Shown piece by piece: positions 8,906-16,511 of a DNA stretch of 64,000 nucleotides. The stretch's first letter is position 1. Each line of letters opens with the position of its first letter. This DNA comes from DATARH01 sp050246595 (GTDB lineage: Bacteria > Pseudomonadota > Alphaproteobacteria > ATCC43930 > CGMCC-115725): positions 1 to 64,000 of the forward strand of contig JBFWVT010000016.1 of the NCBI GenBank assembly GCA_050246595.1, written 5' to 3'. The notes under the pieces are model-generated. The model was given only the letters and a program-made list of their open reading frames with translations. It had not been told where the DNA came from and searched no databases. The position numbers and the translations under genes were made by a program.

Positions 8906-8940
8906 CCGTGGGCCTTCAGCCCACGGACTTGATCCGTGGG
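8906..8940. repeat. 35-bp palindromic repeat, copy 1
   Basis: CCGTGGGC and GCCCACGG form a tight hairpin followed by ACTTGATCCGTGGG. The same 35 bases recur exactly at 16331-16365, so this is a dispersed intergenic repeat. It lies between the LLM oxidoreductase and the peptide-binding protein gene, which converge, and could act as a terminator. Confidence 0.75.
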
Positions 8941-9054
8941 GAAAGGCGGGACCCGCCGGAGCGCCGCAAGGAAGCGAACCCGGTTAAGCCTTTTGTCGAA
9001 CTCCGATCTTCTCCGCGCCGGTCGCGCTTGTTTCCGGGCGGGGCCTGCCGGCAA

Positions 9055-10746
9055 TTATCCCTTGTCGAGCCACACCGTATCCTGCCGGACGACATCGTAG
9101 ACGCCAAAGAAGTCGTAGGGGTGGAGACCTTTGACGTAATCGTACCAGACGTCGTTGATCTTTTCCCACGAGACCGGCAGCACGGGCGGGTCCTTCTCCA
9201 TGATCTCCTCGGTCTGACGGACCAGCGCGATGCGCTTATTGTGATCGACCTCGCGGTCGATCTGATCGACCAGGGCGTTGAATTCCTTGTTGTCCCAGAA
9301 ACCGTAATTCTGCGGCCCGCCGGTGCGGTACCAGGCGTTGAAGTAATCGGAGGGGTCGAGCAGGGTGGATACGATCGCGCCGACCGCCAGATCGTAATTG
9401 CCGTTCGCGGTATCGTCAAACCAGACCGATTCGACCGTCGTGCGCAGATTGGTCTGGATGCCGATCTGTTGCAGCATCGCCTGGATCGCCTGCGCCCACA
9501 GCTTGAAGGTCGGGACATCGCGGACCAGGAAGTCCAGCCCCTTGATGCCGTTGGCCTGACCGGCGGCGGCCAGCAGCGCCTTGGCTTCCTTGAGCGCCGC
9601 GGCCGTGTCGTCCTGGTATCCGAGGCGCTTTTTCAGCTCCTCCCTCGGGGTCGCGAACTCCGAGAACGGATAGATGAAACCGCCGACCTGCATCGGCGCC
9701 ACATCCTTGACGACCTCGACCAGCACCGGCCGGTCGAAGGCGAGATGCATCGCCCGGCGGACCCGCGGATCGTCGAACGGCTTTTTCCTGCTGTTGACCC
9801 AGCAACCCTGAATGACGCTCTGGTTGTAGTCGGTCGTCTTCATGCCTTTGGTCTGCGCGGCGGTGCGGGCCGTCACCGGATCGGTGATGCGGACATAATC
9901 CACCCGGTTCGACAGCACTGCGGAACCCAGCTCGGTCGAGAACGGCAGGGCATGAAAGAACTGCACCGCATCGAGATAGGGCAGACCCTTGTTCCAGTAA
10001 TTCGGGTTCTTCTCCAGCAGCCAGCTCTCGTTCTCGACGCGTCTGACGCTCTTGAACGGCCCGGTGCCGGGGTAGATCTCGACCCGGCGCAGATTGTAAT
10101 TGTTGTCCTCCAGCGTCTTTTTGCGCAGGATCACGTTCCAGCCGCTGGCGATCGCCGCCATGATAAAGCTCGGTGGACGCGGCTCGGACAACACGAACTG
10201 CACCGTACGCTTGTCGGGCGCCTTGATCTCGCCGACCGCCTTGAACAGCACGCTGCGCGGGATGCTGACCCCTTGCGGCGGTTTGCGGATACGGTCGAAT
10301 GTGGCCTGGACGTCCTCCGCGGTCAGCTCGGCACCGTCGTGGAACTGCACGCCCTCGCGCAGAAAGAACGTATAGCTTTTGCCGTCCTTGCCGATCTCCC
10401 AGCCATGCGCGAGATCGGGGATGATCGTCTTGCCGCCATCGCGCGGGTCGCGCCGGATCAGATTATCGAACATCACCCCTTGCGAGCCGAGATTGTTGAT
10501 CGTCCCGGACTGGTGCACGTCGAAATGCGGCGGGCGCATCGTGATGCCGATGCGCAGCGTGCCGCCGCGCTTCGGGTTGGGTTCGGGCGCCGCGAGCTGG
10601 AAGTTCTTGCCGTCGAATTCCAGCGGAACCTCCTGCGCCTGCCCGAGACGCCAGCGCATCGCATAGGCCCCGGCCATCAGCGCGGCGCTGCTTCTGATGA
10701 ACGCGCGACGGCTCCATGACGGACGGGCGGACTCTCGATCGGGCAT
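9055..10746 (-). CDS. ABC transporter substrate-binding protein, peptide/nickel (SBP family 5), Tat-exported
   Basis: A 563-residue periplasmic binding protein of the DppA/OppA family. The N-terminus has a twin-arginine motif, SRRAFI (residues 12-17), with a hydrophobic stretch to about 34, so it is likely exported folded. The mature part shows RGGTLRIGI, LAHGWEIGKDGKSYTFFLREGVQFHDG and AEDVQATFDRI, all typical of SBP_bac_5. Start ATG at 10746 follows AGGGGAA. The two ATPase genes of the same system are transcribed divergently from the same 90-bp gap, and the permeases lie beyond them, so this is the ligand-binding part of one importer. The ligand (di/oligopeptide, opine or other) cannot be told. 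Confidence 0.9.
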   Translation of the reverse strand: MPDRESARPSWSRRAFIRSSAALMAGAYAMRWRLGQAQEVPLEFDGKNFQLAAPEPNPKRGGTLRIGITMRPPHFDVHQSGTINNLGSQGVMFDNLIRRDPRDGGKTIIPDLAHGWEIGKDGKSYTFFLREGVQFHDGAELTAEDVQATFDRIRKPPQGVSIPRSVLFKAVGEIKAPDKRTVQFVLSEPRPPSFIMAAIASGWNVILRKKTLEDNNYNLRRVEIYPGTGPFKSVRRVENESWLLEKNPNYWNKGLPYLDAVQFFHALPFSTELGSAVLSNRVDYVRITDPVTARTAAQTKGMKTTDYNQSVIQGCWVNSRKKPFDDPRVRRAMHLAFDRPVLVEVVKDVAPMQVGGFIYPFSEFATPREELKKRLGYQDDTAAALKEAKALLAAAGQANGIKGLDFLVRDVPTFKLWAQAIQAMLQQIGIQTNLRTTVESVWFDDTANGNYDLAVGAIVSTLLDPSDYFNAWYRTGGPQNYGFWDNKEFNALVDQIDREVDHNKRIALVRQTEEIMEKDPPVLPVSWEKINDVWYDYVKGLHPYDFFGVYDVVRQDTVWLDKG

Positions 10747-10835
10747 CTGACGTTTCCCCTTTGGCTCTTTTCAGCACCGAGCGCGGCGTGCTCTGATAAG
10801 CGTTGCGCGAGGCCAAGATAGCATCGAACAGGCAG
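10747..10835. promoter_or_regulatory. divergent promoter region of the peptide importer
   Basis: This short gap separates the starts of the binding-protein gene (minus) and the ATPase pair (plus), so promoters for both directions should lie here or inside the first codons. No convincing -35/-10 pair or operator palindrome was found by eye. Confidence 0.3.
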
Positions 10836-11912
10836 GTGTCACCCTTGAATGACCTGGAGCCGATCGAACGCACCCGGACCGGTTCGGCAGCGGCAACGCC
10901 GCTGCTCGAAATCGAGGAGCTGCAAACGCATTTCTTTACCGCATCAGGCGTGGTGCGGGCGGTGGACGGTGTTTCCTATTCGGTGCGCGCCGGCGAGACG
11001 CTCGGCGTCGTCGGCGAGAGCGGCTGCGGCAAGAGCGTCACGGCGCTGTCGATCCTGCGCCTCGTGGCCGACCCGCCGGGCAGGATCGTGGGCGGTACGA
11101 TCCGCTTTGCCGGCACCAACCTGCTGGAACTGAGCGAAAGCGCGATGGAGGACATCCGCGGCAACGCGATCTCGATGATCTTCCAGGAGCCGATGACCTC
11201 GCTGAACCCGCTGATGACGATTGGCCGCCAGATCAGCGAAGCGGTCGCGCTGCATCAGGGGGTCGCCCGCCGCGAGGCGATGAACCGGGCCGTCGAGGCG
11301 CTGCGCCGCGTGCACATTCCCGAGCCGGAGAGCCGCGTGCACGCCTACCCGCACCAGTTGTCGGGCGGCATGCGACAGCGCGCGATGATCGCGATGGCCT
11401 TGTCGTGCAACCCGAAGCTGTTGATCGCCGACGAACCGACGACTGCGCTCGATGTGACGATTCAAGCGCAGATCCTCGACCTGATGCGCGAGTTGCAGGA
11501 GACATCGGGCACCGCGATCATCCTGATCACGCACGACATGGGGGTGGTGGCCGAAAACGCCGACCGGGTCGTCGTCATGTATGCCGGCCGCAAGGTCGAG
11601 GAGGCGGCGTCCGACGACCTGTTCGACTGCCCCGGACACCCCTATACGCGCGGGCTGCTCGGCTCGCTGCCGAACCTGGAGAAGGCGGCGCATGCCGGCG
11701 CTCGGCGGCCTCGGCTCAACGAAATCAGGGGAATGGTTCCCTCGCTGGCGCGGCTGCCGCAGGGATGCAGCTTCGCGCCGCGCTGCGGCTTTGCGACCGA
11801 GCAGTGCCGCGCCGTCTTTCCGCCGCTCGAACAGCACCGACCCGGGCACTGGATCGCGTGCTGGCACGCCGACCGCCTGCTGGCCGGTCCCCAGCCGGGG
11901 GACGCTGCATGA
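10836..11912 (+). CDS. peptide ABC transporter ATP-binding protein (DppD/OppD type)
   Basis: An ABC ATPase of about 358 residues: Walker A GESGCGKS, signature LSGGMRQR, Walker B LLIADEP, H-loop THDMGVV, and the C-terminal oligopeptide-transporter extension with four cysteines (GCSFAPRCGFA, QC, IACW) that in DppD-type proteins can bind a 4Fe-4S cluster. It would energise the importer whose other parts surround it. The start is uncertain: GTG at 10836 is used here, with TTG at 10803 or TTG at 10848 (preceded by AGGTG) as alternatives. Its stop overlaps the next ATPase start (ATGA). Confidence 0.88.
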   Translation: MSPLNDLEPIERTRTGSAAATPLLEIEELQTHFFTASGVVRAVDGVSYSVRAGETLGVVGESGCGKSVTALSILRLVADPPGRIVGGTIRFAGTNLLELSESAMEDIRGNAISMIFQEPMTSLNPLMTIGRQISEAVALHQGVARREAMNRAVEALRRVHIPEPESRVHAYPHQLSGGMRQRAMIAMALSCNPKLLIADEPTTALDVTIQAQILDLMRELQETSGTAIILITHDMGVVAENADRVVVMYAGRKVEEAASDDLFDCPGHPYTRGLLGSLPNLEKAAHAGARRPRLNEIRGMVPSLARLPQGCSFAPRCGFATEQCRAVFPPLEQHRPGHWIACWHADRLLAGPQPGDAA

Positions 11913-12958
11913 TCGGCCCTGATCGGCAGAGCGGCAAAGGCCGGGAAGAGGAACGACCGCTGCTCGCGGTCGAGGGGCTGAAAAAACATTTTCCGATCCA
12001 CACCGGCGTATTCTCGCGGATCTCGGGCTGGGTTTACGCGGTGGACGGCGTCTCGTTCACGATCCGGCGCGGCGAGACCCTGGGCCTCGTCGGCGAGAGC
12101 GGCTGCGGCAAATCGACGGCCGGCCGCACGCTGCTGAAACTGCTTGAACCGACCGACGGCAGGATCATCGTCGATGGCGACGACATCACCCGGCTCGGGC
12201 GCGACGCGATGCTGCCGTATCGCCGGCGCATGCAGATGATCTATCAGGACCCCTACGCCTCGCTGAACCCGCGCATGTCGGCGGGCGAGATCGTCGCCGA
12301 ACCGCTCGTCATCCACGGGGTCGGCGACGCGGGTGAGCGCCGCGATCGGGTCGCGCATCTGTTCGAACGCGTCGGGCTGCGCCCCGAGCTGATCCATTCC
12401 TTCCCGCACGAATTCTCCGGCGGGCAGCGCCAGCGCATCGGCATCGCGCGCGCCCTGGCGCTGAGCCCGGAGCTGATCGTCGGCGACGAGCCGGTCTCCG
12501 CCCTCGACGTCTCGATCCAGGCGCAGATCATCAACCTGTTGATGAATCTGCAGGATGAGCTGGGTCTGTCCTACCTGTTCATCGCGCACGATCTCGCGGT
12601 CGTCGAACATATCAGCCATCGGGTTGCGGTCATGTATCTCGGCCGCATCGTCGAGATGACCGACAAAACGAGCCTGTTCGAGACACCGCTGCACCCCTAT
12701 ACCGAGGCGCTTTTATCGGCAGTGCCGATCCCCAAATCGGGCGCCAGAGGGCGCAAGCGGATCATCCTGTCGGGCGACGTGCCGAGCCCGATCAATCCGC
12801 CCACCGGCTGCCATTTCCACCAGCGCTGCCCCTACGCGATGGCGCGCTGCCGGGTCGAGTCGCCGCCGTTGCGCGAGGTATTGCCCGGCCACCTCGCCGC
12901 GTGCCACCTGCACGACGCCGGCGTGCGGCTGCCGCTCGGGCAAGCCGTGGCGGCTTGA
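11909..12958 (+). CDS. peptide ABC transporter ATP-binding protein (DppF/OppF type)
   Basis: A 349-residue second ATPase of the importer. Walker A GESGCGKSTAG, the Q-loop IYQDPYASLNPRM, signature FSGGQRQRIG (Phe for the usual Leu), Walker B LIVGDEPVSALD and the C-terminal cysteine-bearing extension GCHFHQRCPYAMARC with LAACH are all present. Start ATG 11909 overlaps the preceding stop by 4 bp, so translation is probably coupled and the two ATPases form a heterodimer. The DppF-type KHF segment GLKKHFPIHTGVFSR near the N-terminus supports the assignment. Confidence 0.9.
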   Translation: MIGPDRQSGKGREEERPLLAVEGLKKHFPIHTGVFSRISGWVYAVDGVSFTIRRGETLGLVGESGCGKSTAGRTLLKLLEPTDGRIIVDGDDITRLGRDAMLPYRRRMQMIYQDPYASLNPRMSAGEIVAEPLVIHGVGDAGERRDRVAHLFERVGLRPELIHSFPHEFSGGQRQRIGIARALALSPELIVGDEPVSALDVSIQAQIINLLMNLQDELGLSYLFIAHDLAVVEHISHRVAVMYLGRIVEMTDKTSLFETPLHPYTEALLSAVPIPKSGARGRKRIILSGDVPSPINPPTGCHFHQRCPYAMARCRVESPPLREVLPGHLAACHLHDAGVRLPLGQAVAA

Positions 12959-13034
12959 TCGGACCGAGTGACGGAGCCACCTCACGGCTATAAAACGGAG
13001 CGAGGCTCCGATTTGCCGGATAGCGCGGAAGACG

Positions 13035-13610
13035 ATGTCTGATGTCGCATACAGGGCGATGACCCTGGAAGAGTTCCTCCGTTGGGACGACGGCACCGAC
13101 ACGCATTATGAGCTGATCGGCGGCTTCCCGGTGGCGATGGCGCCGCCAGCGGCGGCACATCGCATCCTTGCGATGCGCCTTGGTCCCCGGATCGATGCTG
13201 CGTTGGCAGGCCGCCGGCCATGCAATGCGCAAGGCGACGCTGGCATCATACGTCCCGACCGTGCGGACACCTACTTCGAAGCCGATATTGCCGCAACCTG
13301 CGAGCACCACGAATTCGGGCAGCAGGCGCTCAAGGAGCCATTCCTGATTGTCGAAATCCTGTCGCCGAGCACCGAGCGCCACGATCGCCGTATCAAATTG
13401 CCCGTCTACCGGCAGATCGATACCGTGCAGGAAATCCTTCTCATCGACCCGGACGGCATCTATGCCGAACTGCATCGGCGCGCCGGGGCGCAGTGGATTA
13501 CCGATATCCTGCGCGGGCCTGATGCCGTTCTCTCGCTGGCATCGGCCGGCATGGAAGTCCGGCTCTCCGAACTCTACGAGGGCATCGAACTCGCCAAGCC
13601 GAAGGGCTGA
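13035..13610 (+). CDS. Uma2-family (DUF820) PD-(D/E)XK endonuclease-like protein
   Basis: A 191-residue Uma2/DUF820 protein. It has the N-terminal MTLEEFLRW and YELIGGFPV, then FEADIAATCEHHE, the core EPFLIVEILSPSTERHD and KLPVYRQIDTVQEILLID, giving the acidic and lysine positions of the PD-(D/E)XK fold. The cellular role of the family is not established. It follows the ATPase pair by 76 bp and its stop is only 6 bp from the convergent permease stop, so it sits inside the transporter locus without obvious connection to transport; it may be a later insertion. A weak GGAAG precedes the start. Confidence 0.8.
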   Translation: MSDVAYRAMTLEEFLRWDDGTDTHYELIGGFPVAMAPPAAAHRILAMRLGPRIDAALAGRRPCNAQGDAGIIRPDRADTYFEADIAATCEHHEFGQQALKEPFLIVEILSPSTERHDRRIKLPVYRQIDTVQEILLIDPDGIYAELHRRAGAQWITDILRGPDAVLSLASAGMEVRLSELYEGIELAKPKG

Positions 13611-13616
13611 CCCCGC

Positions 13617-14537
13617 CTACACCGCCCCCCGCAGCCGCGGGTCGAGCACGTCGCGCACGCCGTCGCCGAGCAGGTTGAAGGCCAGCACGGTCAGCGTGAT
13701 CGCCAGCCCTGGAAACAGCACCAGCCACCACGGCGGCACGAGGCCCGCGTTCAGCGAATCGGCCAGCATGTTGCCCCAGGTCGGGGTCGGGGGCGGGATG
13801 CCGACCCCGAGAAACCCGAGCGAAGCTTCGATGATGATCGCCACGCCGAGATGCGCCGTCGCCAGGATCAGAAACGGCGCCACGCATTGCGGCAGGATGT
13901 GCCGCGCCATCATCCGCAGATGCGACGCCCCGAGACCGCGCGCTGCCTCGATATATTGAATCTCCTTTAGCGACAGCACGACCGAGCGGATCACTCGGCC
14001 GCCGAACGGGATGCGCGTGATCGCGATCGCGACGATCACCGTGCCCATCCCGGCCCCCAATGCCATCGCGATCGCCATCGCCAGGATCAGATCGGGAAAC
14101 GATTGCAGAAACTCGATGATGCGCTGGCTGACAGTGTCGAAGCGTCCGCCGAAATAGCCGCTCGCCAGACCCCACAGCGCGCCCAGCGTCGTGCCGAACA
14201 GCACCGCCCCGATCGCCACGGCCAGCGAGGCGCGCGCGCCGTAGATGACGCGGCTCAACACGTCGCGGCCGATCTGGTCGGTGCCGAACCAATGGGCTTC
14301 GCTCGGCGGCTTCGCCATGGCGCGGAAATCGGATTTGAGCGGGTCGTAGGGCGCGATCAGCGGCGCGGCGATCGCTATCACGATAATCGCCAGCGCGACC
14401 ACACCCCAGAAGGCTGAAAACGGCGAGCGCCGCGCAAAGCTCCGCAGACCGCCCCAGACCCGCCGCGGCAGCGAGCGCCGCGCCGGCTTTCGTATCGCCT
14501 CGACCGGGAGGGCGCTGTCCGGATCTGTTGTCGTCAT
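13617..14537 (-). CDS. peptide ABC transporter permease (DppC type)
   Basis: A 306-residue inner-membrane permease of the binding-protein-dependent family. A cytoplasmic N-terminus is followed by a first membrane span (about residues 43-65, FWGVVALAIIVIAIAAPLI), the family sequence HWFGTDQIGRDVLSRVIYGARASL, and the EAA loop EAARGLGASHLRMMARHILP that contacts the ATPases. Its start overlaps the stop of the upstream DppB-type gene by 4 bp. It would pair with that gene to form the channel for the importer whose binding protein and ATPases lie at 9.1-13 kb. Confidence 0.9.
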   Translation of the reverse strand: MTTTDPDSALPVEAIRKPARRSLPRRVWGGLRSFARRSPFSAFWGVVALAIIVIAIAAPLIAPYDPLKSDFRAMAKPPSEAHWFGTDQIGRDVLSRVIYGARASLAVAIGAVLFGTTLGALWGLASGYFGGRFDTVSQRIIEFLQSFPDLILAMAIAMALGAGMGTVIVAIAITRIPFGGRVIRSVVLSLKEIQYIEAARGLGASHLRMMARHILPQCVAPFLILATAHLGVAIIIEASLGFLGVGIPPPTPTWGNMLADSLNAGLVPPWWLVLFPGLAITLTVLAFNLLGDGVRDVLDPRLRGAV

Positions 14538-15490
14538 CGGTAGCGGATCCTTGGATCAATCCAGGCGATCGTCACATCGACCAGGATATTAAGGATGACA
14601 AACACGATCGCGTACAGAAACACTAGGTTCTGCATGACAAAGACATCGCGCTCGGCGACCGCAGTAAACATCGCATAGCCGAGACCGGGCACGCCAAAGG
14701 CGCGCTCGACCGGGATCGACCCGGCCAGCACAAAACCGAGCAGGATACCGGACAGCGTAATCACCGGCAGCAGCGCGTTCGGCAGCGCGTGCAATCTGAT
14801 CACGTTGCGCCGGTTGAGCCCCTTGGCGCGCGCGGTGCGGACAAAATCCTCGCGGACGACCTCCAAGAGGCTCGACCGCGCCATCCGCGCGATATAGGCC
14901 GCCTGCCCGAGACCGAGCACGACCGCCGGCCCGATCACGATCTGTAGATTGCGCACGGGGTCGTCCCAGAACGCGACGCTGGCGAGCGGCGCGCGCCAGC
15001 CGAACCAGAACAAGAGCGCCAGCACGATCAGCATGCCGAGCCAGAACCCCGGAATGGCGAGAAACAGGATGCTCAGAAACCGGGAAATATTGTCGGCGAT
15101 GCTGTTCGGCTTGAGGGCGCTGACAATCGCCACCGGTATGCCGACGATCCATGACAGCACCACCGAGATTGCGGCTATTTCCGCGGTCAGCGGCCCCTTC
15201 CGCGCGATCATCTCGGCGACGCTCTCGGAGCGGAAGAACGAGCGGCCGAAACTGCCGGTCGCGATGTCGCCGATCCAGCGGAAATACTGCACGATCAGCG
15301 GATCGCTGAGGCCCAGTTGCGCCATGTAGCCGGCGCGCTCGGCCGGGCTCAGCTTGGTAAACCCCTCGGGGCCGAAGATCGCGACGAGCGGATCGCCGGG
15401 CAGCACGCGCAGCACCATAAACACGACGATTGACACGCCGACAACGGTCAGCGCCCCGAAAGCCAGCCGACGGATGATATAGGTATACAT
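14534..15490 (-). CDS. peptide ABC transporter permease (DppB type)
   Basis: A 318-residue permease with the classic DppB start MYTYIIRRLAFGALTVVGVS, then VLPGDPL, a long periplasmic loop, several spans, and the EAA loop ARAKGLNRRNVIRLHALPNA. The length is normal. The ATG at 15490 is picked for its family fit; a purine-rich site lies somewhat far upstream and another 29 in-frame residues look unrelated. It is first in a two-gene operon with the DppC-type permease. The gene lies at the edge of the repeat-rich gene-free kilobase, which should contain its promoter. Confidence 0.9.
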   Translation of the reverse strand: MYTYIIRRLAFGALTVVGVSIVVFMVLRVLPGDPLVAIFGPEGFTKLSPAERAGYMAQLGLSDPLIVQYFRWIGDIATGSFGRSFFRSESVAEMIARKGPLTAEIAAISVVLSWIVGIPVAIVSALKPNSIADNISRFLSILFLAIPGFWLGMLIVLALLFWFGWRAPLASVAFWDDPVRNLQIVIGPAVVLGLGQAAYIARMARSSLLEVVREDFVRTARAKGLNRRNVIRLHALPNALLPVITLSGILLGFVLAGSIPVERAFGVPGLGYAMFTAVAERDVFVMQNLVFLYAIVFVILNILVDVTIAWIDPRIRYR

Positions 15491-15627
15491 GACCGGCCGG
15501 TGCCGCCTCCGTTCCTCCCGCGCCAGAGACTGCGGTGCTATCGCCGCGGCGGTCAAGGCCCGTTGACGAGACGGCAACTCGCGCCGGCGAATACCGGCGG
15601 GTGCCGCTTCGGTCTGGGCTCTGGGTA

Positions 15628-15978
15628 GTGTCTCTGTTTGAATTGCATAGGCATCGCGCGTTTTTCAAGAGGGGCGCTGGCCCTCAGAACCCGACCCGAA
15701 ATAATGCCAACCGCTTTAGCCGCTCCATCGTCATTCCCGCGAAAGCGGGAGAATCCAGGGCCGGCACTCCGTGCGGTTCTCCTGGCCCCCTCCCCAGACG
15801 TGATCCGGGGACCGCGCGGGGGTGACACTGAACAGTTGAAATTACCCAACTCATTTCGGGCCAAGCTCTCAGCATGACATAAGTCTGTGAGGGGATTGAG
15901 AAAGAACCTCATCCTGAGGAGCGCCCGCAGGGCACGTCTCGAAGGACGCACCGCGCTCTTCCAACCGGACTGAGTCAC
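15628..15978. mobile_element. degenerate MITE-like element A, TA-flanked
   Basis: The left end reads GTGTCTCTGTTTG and the right end, reversed, GTGACTCAGTCCG; each is bounded outward by TA (15626-15627 and 15979-15980). The ends match those of the better preserved element at 16262-16480. Inside are a CATTCCCGCGAAAGCGGGA palindrome (near 15732) and a CCTCATCCTGAGGAGCG-type repeat (15907-15946) familiar from many alphaproteobacterial genomes. There is no coding capacity. The pairing of these two ends is inference. Confidence 0.4.
15907..15946. repeat. dispersed intergenic repeat of the CCTCATCCTGAGGAGC type
   Basis: CCTCATCCTGAGGAGCGCCC continues into GCAGGGCACGTCTCGAAGGA. Near-identical sequences are, from general knowledge, scattered in intergenic DNA of many alphaproteobacteria. 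Its internal symmetry would let it fold. Only one copy is present here. Confidence 0.5.
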
Positions 15979-16261
15979 TACCGGAATTTGGCCATCGCTC
16001 CGGCGAGGTAACCGATGTGCGGATTACCCGAAACATACAGGCTGGAAAATTTTGTACGAGCACTAAGCGGATCAAGAAGCGGGACGGTGCGGCGATCGTA
16101 TGCCTCGTTGCGATCGCGCTCGTCACGTACTGACTGCCAACCGCCCGATACCAGGTAAGGTTCTCCCCTTGCAGCGCCAGCAGCGATACGGCCGCCAGAT
16201 TCACGTTGTCCCTATATACTTTATGCTGTGGAGGATCAGCCCGCGGCTTGTTGCTGCGGTA

Positions 16262-16480
16262 GTGACTCAGTTTGATTGTAACATCACCTGCCCGAGGCCT
16301 TGCCGCATGTCGTTCTTGGCCGGGCTTGGCCCGTGGGCCTTCAGCCCACGGACTTGATCCGTGGGCATCCACGAGAAGGCGGGAGGCTGGGGCGGCTCGT
16401 GGATGCCCGGCCCAAGGCCGGGCACGAACGAACCATGATCCGGCATGACAATGCTGTCTGTTACATTCAAACTGAGTCAC
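16262..16480. mobile_element. MITE-like element B, 219 bp, TA-flanked
   Basis: The terminal inverted repeats are GTGACTCAGTTTGATTGTAA... on the left and, reversed, GTGACTCAGTTTGAATGTAA... on the right, 22 bp with one mismatch, directly flanked by TA on both sides (16260-16261, 16481-16482). A TA target duplication is the mark of IS630/Tc1-mariner-type transposition. The interior has no gene but carries the 35-bp repeat (16331-16365) and a 13-bp palindrome pair (16363-16375 with 16396-16408). It would need a transposase in trans; the IS630-type transposase at the window start is a possible but unproven source. Confidence 0.65.
16331..16365. repeat. 35-bp palindromic repeat, copy 2
   Basis: Exact copy of the 35 bases at 8906-8940. 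Here it lies inside MITE-like element B, so the repeat family travels with, or has been captured by, that element. Confidence 0.75.
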
Positions 16481-16511
16481 TACCGTTGCTGCGCACATGG
16501 ACCTCCATTCC

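Larger units (their letters stand above)
15491..16511. other. gene-free kilobase built of repeats
   Basis: No credible gene is seen on either strand: the open frames are short, lack ribosome binding sites and have unnatural composition. It holds two MITE-like elements described separately, several palindromes and a short unique spacer with somewhat lower GC (16000-16255). The promoter of the DppB/DppC operon must lie at its left end, and the terminator of the GMC gene at its right end. Confidence 0.6.

Noticed and set aside
16000..16255. Search for tRNA or small RNA genes in the lower-GC spacer
   Set aside because: No cloverleaf, T-loop GTTCRA or clear terminator could be found by eye.
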